Positions 17,067 through 24,349 of a stretch of DNA of 25,358 nt are shown here, one piece after another (within the stretch, counting starts at the first letter, position 1; every line of letters begins with the position of its first letter). The stretch comes from an uncultured Bacilli bacterium (lineage in GTDB: Bacteria > Bacillota_I > Bacilli_A > RF39 > UBA660): contig CAKPAK010000011.1 in NCBI GenBank assembly GCA_934132915.1, positions 1 through 25,358 of the forward strand. Reading direction: 5' to 3'. The notes under the pieces are model-generated. The model saw only the letters and a list, made by a program, of their open reading frames with translations, made no database searches and was not told the DNA's origin. The position numbers were made by a program, and so were the translations under genes.

Positions 17067-18861
17067 ATTTGTGATAGCCATTAGTATCTATATCAAATTT
17101 ATTAGAAATTCCAGGTAACTCTATTTTATTTCCATATTCGTCTATTTTATATCTTTTGGGAAATTGAATATATTGTTCCTGCTTGTTTACTTCTCTCGTC
17201 TCTTGTAATTTATTTTGTAATGCTGCACCTTCTAAGTGATATGATTTTTGATAAACTTCACTTACTGCCAACATTATGGTTTCCCCTGATATCGGTTTAT
17301 TCACTTTCGTTAATAAAAATTCACCTATTTCGCAAAGGATTTCTTCCTCATTATCCCATTTTTTGTTAATTTCTTCTAACTCTGGATATTGTTTTTTTAG
17401 AGTTTCAATAAACTCAGGAGATAATTTTTCTAAATTTTCCATTAATCTTGTTAAAATATCTTTCAAAGTAATTTTTGAATTTCCATTTCTATCGAGATAG
17501 AAATTTATTTTTTGATAAAATTCTTCTAACGATTGAATGTTCATCAGTTCAATGGAAAAATTGGGAATTGAAGTGGGAATGAAATTATATCTACGTGTAT
17601 CATTTTCTTCTTCTCCCGTTAGTAATAAATGATTATATAAATCCTTTTCTAAGTTATTATCCCAAGTTGGATCAGTTATGTAGAATCCATCTATCCCGTA
17701 TTTTGGATCATTAATATAAACATAACTCCTTGAGTGTTCTGCTTTTTTCGAGGAAATTACTTCATTCTCATCTTCTTTATCGTAAGAAATATCTACCTCG
17801 AGTAATCTAGGTAAACTTTTAATTTCAGACTTAGTGAGTAAATCTTCTAACAAATGATTATATCCTATACATACCATAAATTCATTTTCTAAAATGTCAT
17901 ATAAATTTCTTGCTGCCCTTGGATAGTGCCCATTTTCTCTATATTCTTTATATTGCTTGACTACATTGTAAGCATAAATATACCTTTCAAATGGACTTAG
18001 ATCTTTGGAACCTTCTATCATTTGATATAACATTTTTTCAAAGCGAAGATATTCTTTTATAGGAACGGTACTAAGATTTAAGCTTATATCTATATTTTCC
18101 TTTAATAAATTATGATTTGATAAAATTTTGGAAGTTACCAATTCTTTATTTTTAATGGTTATAATCACATGATTTTCTTTTCCTAATTCGTGTAGTCTTT
18201 CAGATATTAAAATAGCGTCATCCATATTTTCTTCTTCAATAAATATTTTTGTGTTCTTATTTTGTAGATATTTTAAATTTTCTAAGTCTTCTTTTGTAAT
18301 TTTACTTTCAAAGAAAAGATTAGAAGGCTTAGATGAATGTTTTTTATAATTTGATGGGTCTAAGATAAATTTTAATTCTTCAGAAAAAGAAGATACGTGT
18401 AGAGTTTTTATATTAGATTCTTCAAATATATCGTAATCTTCTTCTGATAAAACGTAAGCATTTTTACCATCTCTTGCTAAAGTAACTTCTTCTAAATATT
18501 CATTTTGAGAAAGAGTATTTATGATATTTTTAGTAATTAAAGTTTTAGAAACAATATCAAATGATTTTGCTTTTGTTTGCTTAATGATCTCTAATAATAA
18601 ATTTTCAGTTCTTATTTGATTTTCTAGATAATAGTCTGGGTTAATATATAATGTACTTGTATTTTTATCATTGGAAAACTTACTTTCAATCAAAAAGGGA
18701 CTTTCCTTCGTTGGATAAACTTCTTTAGAAGATTTCTCTATAGTGTCATTTTTCAATTCAATTGTAGTAATATTATAATCATTTAAATTTGTTAATATTT
18801 CATTTGGAGATGGGGATTGATATTTGTCTTTTTGTTCAAATAAATTCTCTACATATTCCAT
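17065..18861 (-). CDS. Transglutaminase-like protein, tandem paralogue 2
   Basis: A 598-residue paralogue of the gene at 15105-16937, with the same ends (MEY-x2-NL-x-EQ-x-DKYQS at the start, the NKF-x-IDTN-x-YHK close) and the same catalytic order: Cys331 (FMVCIGYNHLLEDLL), His376 (EHSRSYVYI) and Asp397 (YITDPTW). Differences cluster in the N-terminal 270 residues, with several small insertions and deletions. The segment around the triad and the C-terminal helices are far more conserved, so the catalytic part is under constraint in both copies. No export signal is seen. AGGAGG precedes the ATG. It comes from a tandem duplication of a promoter-gene-terminator unit. The function is unknown, as for its partner. 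Confidence 0.8.
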   Translation of the reverse strand: MEYVENLFEQKDKYQSPSPNEILTNLNDYNITTIELKNDTIEKSSKEVYPTKESPFLIESKFSNDKNTSTLYINPDYYLENQIRTENLLLEIIKQTKAKSFDIVSKTLITKNIINTLSQNEYLEEVTLARDGKNAYVLSEEDYDIFEESNIKTLHVSSFSEELKFILDPSNYKKHSSKPSNLFFESKITKEDLENLKYLQNKNTKIFIEEENMDDAILISERLHELGKENHVIITIKNKELVTSKILSNHNLLKENIDISLNLSTVPIKEYLRFEKMLYQMIEGSKDLSPFERYIYAYNVVKQYKEYRENGHYPRAARNLYDILENEFMVCIGYNHLLEDLLTKSEIKSLPRLLEVDISYDKEDENEVISSKKAEHSRSYVYINDPKYGIDGFYITDPTWDNNLEKDLYNHLLLTGEEENDTRRYNFIPTSIPNFSIELMNIQSLEEFYQKINFYLDRNGNSKITLKDILTRLMENLEKLSPEFIETLKKQYPELEEINKKWDNEEEILCEIGEFLLTKVNKPISGETIMLAVSEVYQKSYHLEGAALQNKLQETREVNKQEQYIQFPKRYKIDEYGNKIELPGISNKFDIDTNGYHK

Positions 18862-18883
18862 ATAATGCCTCCTACTTTAATTC

Positions 18884-18892
18884 ATCATAGCA
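18884..18892 (-). promoter_or_regulatory. Extended -10 promoter of paralogue 2
   Basis: It reads TGCTATGAT on the minus strand, about 22 bases before the ATG. The upstream bases belong to the 94-base exact repeat. Confidence 0.65.
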
Positions 18893-18895
18893 AAT

Positions 18896-18989
18896 ATTTT
18901 CTTTTAAATCTATAAAATCATCTTTTTTTCGTTTAATTTATTTTAGATGTAAAATACTGATTAAGACTTTTCTTCTAATTCAGTATTTT
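18896..18989. repeat. 94-base exact repeat, copy 2 (upstream of paralogue 2)
   Basis: Identical to 16973-17066. Here its stem-loop terminates the helicase gene instead of a transglutaminase-like gene. Confidence 0.9.
18951..18989 (-). terminator. Palindromic terminator after the helicase gene
   Basis: Stem AAAATACTGA/TCAGTATTTT, 14 bases past the helicase stop codon. The sequence is identical to the stem-loop at 17028-17066. Confidence 0.8.
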
Positions 18990-19003
18990 TCTTAAAAAAC
19001 TAA

Positions 19004-21280
19004 CTATATGGGTTCATTATCTTTTTCTTGCATTAAGTTTAAGAGTTCATTTAAAAAGGGGCTTCTGTTTTTGCTATTTCTATTTACTAATAGATAGACA
19101 TAGTTTTTTGTACGGGTTAAGCCTACATAAAATACTCTTCTTTCTTCTGCAAAAGGAATGGGTTCTATTTCATTTTTTGGTGTGAATAGCGAAGATAGCC
19201 AGAATGTCCCGTAGGATGCATGAGGGAAAGATTTATCTAGTCCAATTAATATTACTTCATCACAGGTTAGGCCTTTTGATTTATGAATGGTCATGGCATC
19301 TATTTGAATTTCTTCATATCCGATAAATTCGATTTTAGTCCCGATAGCTTCTTTTAATTCAACGTCTCGATAGAGATTTTTTATCATACGATTTGTTCTT
19401 GCTAAAATCATTATTTTATGGGAAGGATGAGCGGCATGGATGGTTAAGATTAAGTTTTTTAGGGCATATTCTTCTTCTCCATCATTAAACATAATGAAAC
19501 GAATTGGGTTGATGATTTGTTTGTTTGAAATTAATTGTTTTTGAATTTGATTTTTATTTTTCATAATGAAGTTACCGGAATAGTCAATTAATTGCTGTGA
19601 ATTTCTATAGGTTTTGGTAATTTGAAATAGTTTTGCTCCTTTAAAATATTTTTGAAAGTTATAAATATATTCTATTTTAGAACCAGTGAAGGCATAGATT
19701 GATTGCCAATCATCTCCAACTGCTACTACTTTCGCATGACATTTATTGGCGATATTTTTAGTAAATTCATAGCGTTCTCTTGAAATATCTTGGTACTCAT
19801 CAATGATTAAATATTCAAAATCTAATGTGGTATTTGTACTAATGGTATTTAGATATTCATTGGCATAATAAATCATATCACTATAGTCAAAACCATAAGA
19901 GAGGGCATTATATAATTTGTTTTGATAATAAAGATAGAAATCATTGATATAATAGCACTGTCTTTCTGCTTGTTTTCTTTCTTCTAAAGGAAGTGTTTTT
20001 AAGTATTCTAATATCACTTGTTGATAAGATAATCTTTGAGGAGAAGATTTGATTTTTTCTATTTGTTGATAAAAGAAATTTTTTAGAGGATAAAATTGGG
20101 ATGTTGGATTATTGGATAGCATAGTATCTAATATTTCTTCTGGAGTTTTTGGTTTTAGGATAAATCCCATTTTGATTAATTCTTGTTTTAGGGTGTTAAT
20201 CATATTTTCTCCTGGAATATAATCTAATTTTATCAATTTTGTTTTGTGTTTGTAATGATAAAGTTCTTTTTGTCTTCTAATTTTGTCGTAGCGACTTAAT
20301 TCATTCGATTGATAATTTGATAATCCAAAATATTCTATGTATACTTCTTCTCCTTTTAAATTTAGAGTAAAATCTGGTTTATAACTTCTTCTTTCGGGCA
20401 TTAGTTTTTCATATAGTTTTTCATATTGGTATTCGATTCCATTACAAAATAGAAAATTGGCGATTAATGCCTCGCCTCTTGATTTGACTATTTCTTGATT
20501 AATGGTATAAATTACTTCTTGATTTAAAGAGTTTTCTATTCTAGCATCAACTTCTGCTTTTATGTTTTGAATACTACTTATTTTATCTCGTTTATATTGT
20601 GAGAAGAATTCTTTATAAGTATTATATTTTTTATAGTTATTTTTGAAATAATTTCCAAATACCCAAGCTTTTTGGATGTTGGATGGAGAAAAAATTTGAA
20701 TCAGTTCTGCAACGCGCTCTTTTTCAGGGAATATTTTTTCTTGAAAATAATCGAGAAAGATTTGATTTTGAAGATTTTCATCAACGACATAGCATTTTCG
20801 GTTATAAAAAATTTCTCGTATATAAGCAAGGCCTAGTGAGTGAAAAGTTGTTACTTTAGCATTTAGGTTAAAATCTATGTTTATTCTTTTTTCTAATTCT
20901 TCCGTTGCTTTTTTGGTAAAACTCATTACGGCAATTTTTTCTGGGGAGACTTTTTTGATGTCACTTAAATATTTTACTTTCGAAGCCATGGTTGTTGTTT
21001 TTCCGGTTCCTGCTCCAGCGATTATTAAAGAATAATCTTCATCGGCTAAGATAGCCTTAATTTGTTCTTTATCTAAGTGAATAGTGTTATCGATATTTTG
21101 ATACATTCGATTAAAGTAATCTTGATATTTAAGGTATTCTTTTTCTAGAATATGATTATTATAAGATTCTATTTCAAAGTCGTTAGGAATGATTTCTCCT
21201 TCAGTTTTGGCAATTTCTAAATATAGAGTATAAGAGATATAATTTTGATTTTTCAGTTTTTCTAAAAATACTTCTTTCAT
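19004..21280 (-). CDS. UvrD/helicase IV-type superfamily 1 helicase with inserted nuclease-like domain
   Basis: A 758-residue cytosolic DNA helicase. Superfamily 1 motifs are complete: Walker A GAGTGKT (residues 89-95), motif Ia SFTKKA, TFHSLG, Walker B IIDEYQD (492-498), GDDWQSIYAFTG (522-533), motif IV TYRN, motif V IHKSKGLTCDEV (665-676) and motif VI VGLTRTK. Between motif Ib and Walker B (about 265-355) lies an insert with Glu270, PDF (Asp303) and YIEYFG (Glu316), the pattern seen in helicase IV (HelD)-type enzymes that carry a PD-(D/E)xK-like fold; the usual E-x-K lysine is Phe here. It probably unwinds DNA in repair or recombination. AGGAGG and a TTGACA promoter mark the start. It could be called helD or helicase IV, but the exact orthology is open. 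Confidence 0.92.
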   Translation of the reverse strand: MKEVFLEKLKNQNYISYTLYLEIAKTEGEIIPNDFEIESYNNHILEKEYLKYQDYFNRMYQNIDNTIHLDKEQIKAILADEDYSLIIAGAGTGKTTTMASKVKYLSDIKKVSPEKIAVMSFTKKATEELEKRINIDFNLNAKVTTFHSLGLAYIREIFYNRKCYVVDENLQNQIFLDYFQEKIFPEKERVAELIQIFSPSNIQKAWVFGNYFKNNYKKYNTYKEFFSQYKRDKISSIQNIKAEVDARIENSLNQEVIYTINQEIVKSRGEALIANFLFCNGIEYQYEKLYEKLMPERRSYKPDFTLNLKGEEVYIEYFGLSNYQSNELSRYDKIRRQKELYHYKHKTKLIKLDYIPGENMINTLKQELIKMGFILKPKTPEEILDTMLSNNPTSQFYPLKNFFYQQIEKIKSSPQRLSYQQVILEYLKTLPLEERKQAERQCYYINDFYLYYQNKLYNALSYGFDYSDMIYYANEYLNTISTNTTLDFEYLIIDEYQDISRERYEFTKNIANKCHAKVVAVGDDWQSIYAFTGSKIEYIYNFQKYFKGAKLFQITKTYRNSQQLIDYSGNFIMKNKNQIQKQLISNKQIINPIRFIMFNDGEEEYALKNLILTIHAAHPSHKIMILARTNRMIKNLYRDVELKEAIGTKIEFIGYEEIQIDAMTIHKSKGLTCDEVILIGLDKSFPHASYGTFWLSSLFTPKNEIEPIPFAEERRVFYVGLTRTKNYVYLLVNRNSKNRSPFLNELLNLMQEKDNEPI

Positions 21281-21297
21281 GGTTTCCTCCTATTATG

Positions 21298-21325
21298 AAT
21301 ATAACATATCAGTAAAATATGTCAA
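21298..21325 (-). promoter_or_regulatory. Sigma-A promoter of the helicase gene
   Basis: TTGACA (21320-21325), a 16-base spacer and TATATT (21298-21303) with an upstream TG on the minus strand. It is the only perfect -35 box noticed. Confidence 0.8.
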
Positions 21326-21360
21326 TGGAGAAGAAATAATCAAAAAAAAGATAATATAAT

Positions 21361-21401
21361 AAAAATACTGATAAAGGTTTTTCTTCTCTATCAGTATTTT
21401 T
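21361..21401 (-). terminator. Palindromic terminator after the HtrA gene
   Basis: A perfect 13-base-pair stem AAAAATACTGATA/TATCAGTATTTTT with a 15-base loop, 8 bases past the HtrA stop codon. It is the strongest member of the repeated terminator family. Confidence 0.88.
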
Positions 21402-21409
21402 TCTAAAAA

Positions 21410-22651
21410 TTATTCACTTTTTCCTAAAGTTAAGGTTGCTTTTTGTTCTTTTCCATCTCTTATATAAGTTACTTCAACGGAATCATTTGGAGAATGTTTA
21501 TATAATTCATATCTAAATTCTGCTAATGATTTGGTATCTTTTCCAGCTAGTTTTGTGATGATGTCACCTTTCTTTAGTCCTGCTTTATCTGCTGGAGATC
21601 CACTTTCTACTTTAACAACGGCAACACCATTATTAACATTTTCAGGAACTATAATTCCTGCTTGCCATAAGTAATAACTGTTACTTAAATCTAACATCGA
21701 TATTCCAATGTATGGTCTTGATACTTTTCCATCTTTTTCTAGGACTTCTGCTACTTTTAAGGCATCTTCGATTGGAATTGCAAAGCCCATTCCTTCAACT
21801 GTATCATCTACTAATTTCATGTTGGTAATTCCAATGACTTCTCCATTGGTATTGCATATAGGGCCGCCACTGTTTCCTGGATTAATTGCAGCGTCTGTTT
21901 GTAAGACTTGCATGTAATAATCAGAGGTTTGTGAATTGCTTAGGGCAACTTCGACTAGTCTATCTTTTGCACTTAATATTCCTTTGGTTACTGTTCCAGC
22001 ATAATCTGATCCTTCTGGAGAACCTACAGTAAAGACAGTATCTCCTACTTTGGATTTATCGGATGCTCCTGTTGTTGCAGCAACAATTTTATCAGAATCT
22101 TTTACACTTAATACGGCAATATCAGAATAAGTATCACTTCCTACGGTTGTTGCTTCTAATTCATCACCATTTTGGAATAATACTTTTACTGTTTTTCCTC
22201 CTGATATAACATGATTATTGGTCATTAAGTAAGCTTTCCCGTTTGCTTTTTTATAAACAAATCCTGTTCCAGTGGACGCTAATTGGTTATTGCTATATAC
22301 TTCTACAACTACTACGGCATCATATACTTTTGATACGGCATCCGCAATACTATTAGTTTCGGTTAATTTTGCTGTTGATGTGGTTATTCCATTAGTTGTC
22401 GTTGTAGTATTTTGTCTTGTCGATATCATTAAATAAGCACCTAATCCTCCACTAATTAGGGATAAAACGATACATAAGATAATGACAACAGGTATACTTA
22501 CTTGATTATTATTTTTTATATTTTGATGATTTACTCCAGAATAAGATGAATAAGTATTTTCTCGTACATTATTACTCTTATTTGTTTCATCTGGTGTTAC
22601 ATCAATAATGATTTCTTTTTCATTTCGTAATTTTCTTGGTTTTATTCGCAT
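21410..22651 (-). CDS. htrA: HtrA/DegP-type membrane-anchored serine protease
   Basis: A 413-residue protease for misfolded or exported proteins. A basic, disordered N-terminus (1-50) is followed by a single membrane helix (about 52-78) and a Thr-rich linker. The trypsin-like domain has His147 (NNHV), Asp177 (YSDIAVL) and Ser261 (NPGNSGGP). One PDZ domain ends it (about 312-410, with SPADKAGLKKGD). This is the usual form of the Bacillus HtrA/HtrB/YyxA proteins, with the protease outside the cell. I start it at the second ATG, because AAGGAG (22657-22662) lies 5 bases before it, whereas the first in-frame ATG at 22669 has no such site and falls at the expected transcript start. It sits 69 bases after the PAP2 gene, with a possible promoter at 22675-22680. 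Confidence 0.94.
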   Translation of the reverse strand: MRIKPRKLRNEKEIIIDVTPDETNKSNNVRENTYSSYSGVNHQNIKNNNQVSIPVVIILCIVLSLISGGLGAYLMISTRQNTTTTTNGITTSTAKLTETNSIADAVSKVYDAVVVVEVYSNNQLASTGTGFVYKKANGKAYLMTNNHVISGGKTVKVLFQNGDELEATTVGSDTYSDIAVLSVKDSDKIVAATTGASDKSKVGDTVFTVGSPEGSDYAGTVTKGILSAKDRLVEVALSNSQTSDYYMQVLQTDAAINPGNSGGPICNTNGEVIGITNMKLVDDTVEGMGFAIPIEDALKVAEVLEKDGKVSRPYIGISMLDLSNSYYLWQAGIIVPENVNNGVAVVKVESGSPADKAGLKKGDIITKLAGKDTKSLAEFRYELYKHSPNDSVEVTYIRDGKEQKATLTLGKSE

Positions 22652-22656
22652 AAACT

Positions 22657-22662
22657 CTCCTT
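22657..22662 (-). promoter_or_regulatory. Ribosome binding site that fixes the HtrA start
   Basis: AAGGAG on the minus strand, 5 bases before the ATG at 22651. It lies inside the first six codons of the longer reading, so the longer start is unlikely. Confidence 0.75.
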
Positions 22663-22674
22663 CTTTCATTTAAA

Positions 22675-22680
22675 ATTATA
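22675..22680 (-). promoter_or_regulatory. Possible -10 box of the HtrA gene
   Basis: TATAAT on the minus strand, with no good -35 box. Transcription from it would start near the first of the two in-frame ATGs. Confidence 0.45.
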
Positions 22681-22720
22681 TGGAGTAATTATGATTAAAA
22701 TATCTAAGAATTATGTGATA

Positions 22721-23374
22721 TTAAGGGAAAATTTTATATTTATTTAATAATTTTGTTGTAATAAGTAAATAGATTATTGAGATAGAATATCCAGTTAGGA
22801 CATCACTTAAGTAGTGAACTCCTAGATAAATTCGGCTTACTCCTATTAATATAATTATAGCAATATTTAGGGTAATTAACAAGATTTTTAAATACTTATT
22901 TTTTACTAATCTTTTGGTAATATAGATAAGTAGGCCATAAAAGGCTAAAGATGCCATCGCGTGTCCACTAGGAAAACTATACCCAGACATTTCAATTAGG
23001 CGATATCCAGTTGGTCTTTCTCTTCTAAAGATAAATTTAAGTATTTGGTTAATTATAGTTATTCCTGCTAAATTTAGGATAATTCCTAGAGATAGTTTTT
23101 TATTTTTTATTAATTTTATACAAAATAAGATAGAAATAATTGCAATTACGATCATGACTTCTGGATTACTTAATTTGGTTGTTAATTTCATGAATGTGGT
23201 TAATTTATCATTTCTTAGTTTTTCTATGAATAAGTGATAGGCTAGTTTATCTATATATAATTCTTTTCCCACAATTACTTTACTTGTAATTAATAGTATT
23301 ATTAATAATAATGGAATCGATATATAGAGAATATACTTATTATTTTTTATTTTTGTTATAACTTTTTCTTTCAT
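22721..23374 (-). CDS. PAP2 family membrane phosphatase
   Basis: A 217-residue membrane protein with about six helices. It has the full PAP2 signature: K-x6-RP (Lys113, Arg120, Pro121 in KFIFRRERP), PSGH (Ser136 to His138), and SR-x5-H-x3-D (Arg181, His187, Asp191 in SRIYLGVHYLSD). Such enzymes remove phosphate from lipid substrates such as undecaprenyl pyrophosphate, phosphatidylglycerol phosphate or phosphatidic acid, with the active site facing outward. The role here (BcrC-like recycling of the wall lipid carrier, or PgpB-like) is not decided by sequence. AGGTG precedes the ATG, and an extended -10 box lies 26 bases upstream. Confidence 0.93.
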   Translation of the reverse strand: MKEKVITKIKNNKYILYISIPLLLIILLITSKVIVGKELYIDKLAYHLFIEKLRNDKLTTFMKLTTKLSNPEVMIVIAIISILFCIKLIKNKKLSLGIILNLAGITIINQILKFIFRRERPTGYRLIEMSGYSFPSGHAMASLAFYGLLIYITKRLVKNKYLKILLITLNIAIIILIGVSRIYLGVHYLSDVLTGYSISIIYLLITTKLLNKYKIFP

Positions 23375-23399
23375 CTTACACCTTACTTCCTATTTTAAC

Positions 23400-23408
23400 A
23401 TTATAGCA
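23400..23408 (-). promoter_or_regulatory. Extended -10 promoter of the PAP2 gene
   Basis: It reads TGCTATAAT on the minus strand. The upstream transporter gene has its own terminator, so this gene probably has separate control. Confidence 0.65.
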
Positions 23409-23442
23409 CATCTTCTTCGTTTGAGAGTAAATTTTTCTTTTT

Positions 23443-23470
23443 AAAAAGGTTAAGATTTTTTTCTTAACCT
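23443..23470 (-). terminator. Terminator after the ZIP transporter gene
   Basis: A 9-base-pair stem AGGTTAAGA/TCTTAACCT with a 6-base loop and T run on the minus strand. The last Gly codon and stop codon of the transporter form part of the first arm. Confidence 0.82.
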
Positions 23471-24258
23471 AAAGCAACATCTAATACCATCATTAGAACA
23501 AAGCCTGAAATAAGTCCTAATGTAGATAAGTTTTTATTTTCAGAAATAGATTCTGGTAATAGTTCACGAGCTGCTACTGTTATCATAGCTCCTGCTGCAA
23601 AAGATAAGAGAATGGGTAAGATACTTCTTACTGCTAGAACAAGTATTACACCAATTACTGCAGATATGGGTTCTACTAGGGCTGAAGCCTGACCGATGAA
23701 GAAACTTTTCTTTCTAGAGAATCCTTCTTTTCTAAGAGGAAGTGAGACCGCTGCTCCTTCGGGAAAGTTTTGAATACCAATACCAATTGCTAGCATGATA
23801 GCTCCAATTAAAGTCATTCCTGATACACCACTAGAGATTCCTCCAAAGGCAACCCCAATGGACATTCCTTCTGGAATATTATGAAGAGTAATAGCGGATA
23901 CTAATAAAATACTTCTTTTTAATGAATCTTTTTTTATACTATTTTTATCGCTTAAAGTCTTGTCTAAGAATTTATCAGATAAGAGAACAAATAATCCTCC
24001 AAATATAAATCCTAATGCTGGTAGTCCCCAGGCTATATATCCTAATTCTTCTGATAATTCTATTGAAGGAAGTAATAAGGACCAGAAAGAAGCTGCTATC
24101 ATTACACCAGCACTAAAACCTAGTATGGTATTTAATGCTTTTTTGTTTACTTCTTTGAAGAAACATACCATTAATGCTCCTAAAAGAGTGATTCCCCAAG
24201 TAAAAGTTGTTGCAATTAATGCTTGTAAAATGGGATTTAAATCTCCAAACCAATTCAA
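23464..24258 (-). CDS. ZIP family divalent metal transporter
   Basis: A 264-residue membrane protein with about eight helices, of the GufA/ZupT-like branch of ZIP carriers. Helix 4 has HNIPEG (residues 126-131) and helix 5 has NFPEG (164-168), the binuclear metal site of this family; the helix-6 site EP is Glu196-Pro197. A cytosolic loop near 95-112 is charged but has no His-rich stretch. It likely imports zinc or another divalent ion such as iron or manganese. The start codon is TTG, supported by AGAGGTGA just upstream; no in-frame ATG fits. It diverges from the gene starting at 24350, and the two share a 91-base promoter region. Confidence 0.93.
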   Translation of the reverse strand: MNWFGDLNPILQALIATTFTWGITLLGALMVCFFKEVNKKALNTILGFSAGVMIAASFWSLLLPSIELSEELGYIAWGLPALGFIFGGLFVLLSDKFLDKTLSDKNSIKKDSLKRSILLVSAITLHNIPEGMSIGVAFGGISSGVSGMTLIGAIMLAIGIGIQNFPEGAAVSLPLRKEGFSRKKSFFIGQASALVEPISAVIGVILVLAVRSILPILLSFAAGAMITVAARELLPESISENKNLSTLGLISGFVLMMVLDVALG

Positions 24259-24314
24259 TTTTATTCACCTCTATAGATATAGTATGAAAAAACTAAAAAG
24301 AAGTGCTTTTCTTG

Positions 24315-24323
24315 TGTTATAAT
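24315..24323 (+). promoter_or_regulatory. Extended -10 promoter of the right-edge gene
   Basis: TGTTATAAT with no clear -35 box, about 27 bases before the start codon. Confidence 0.65.
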
Positions 24324-24349
24324 GATATTAATAAGAGGATGGAGGAGAA

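Noticed and set aside
22652..22669. Upstream ATG adding six residues to HtrA
   Set aside because: It has no ribosome binding site, and its own codons form the site for the second ATG.
23960..24322. 120-codon plus-strand frame opposite the ZIP gene
   Set aside because: It is the shadow of a clear transporter gene, and its end overlaps the promoter of the edge gene.
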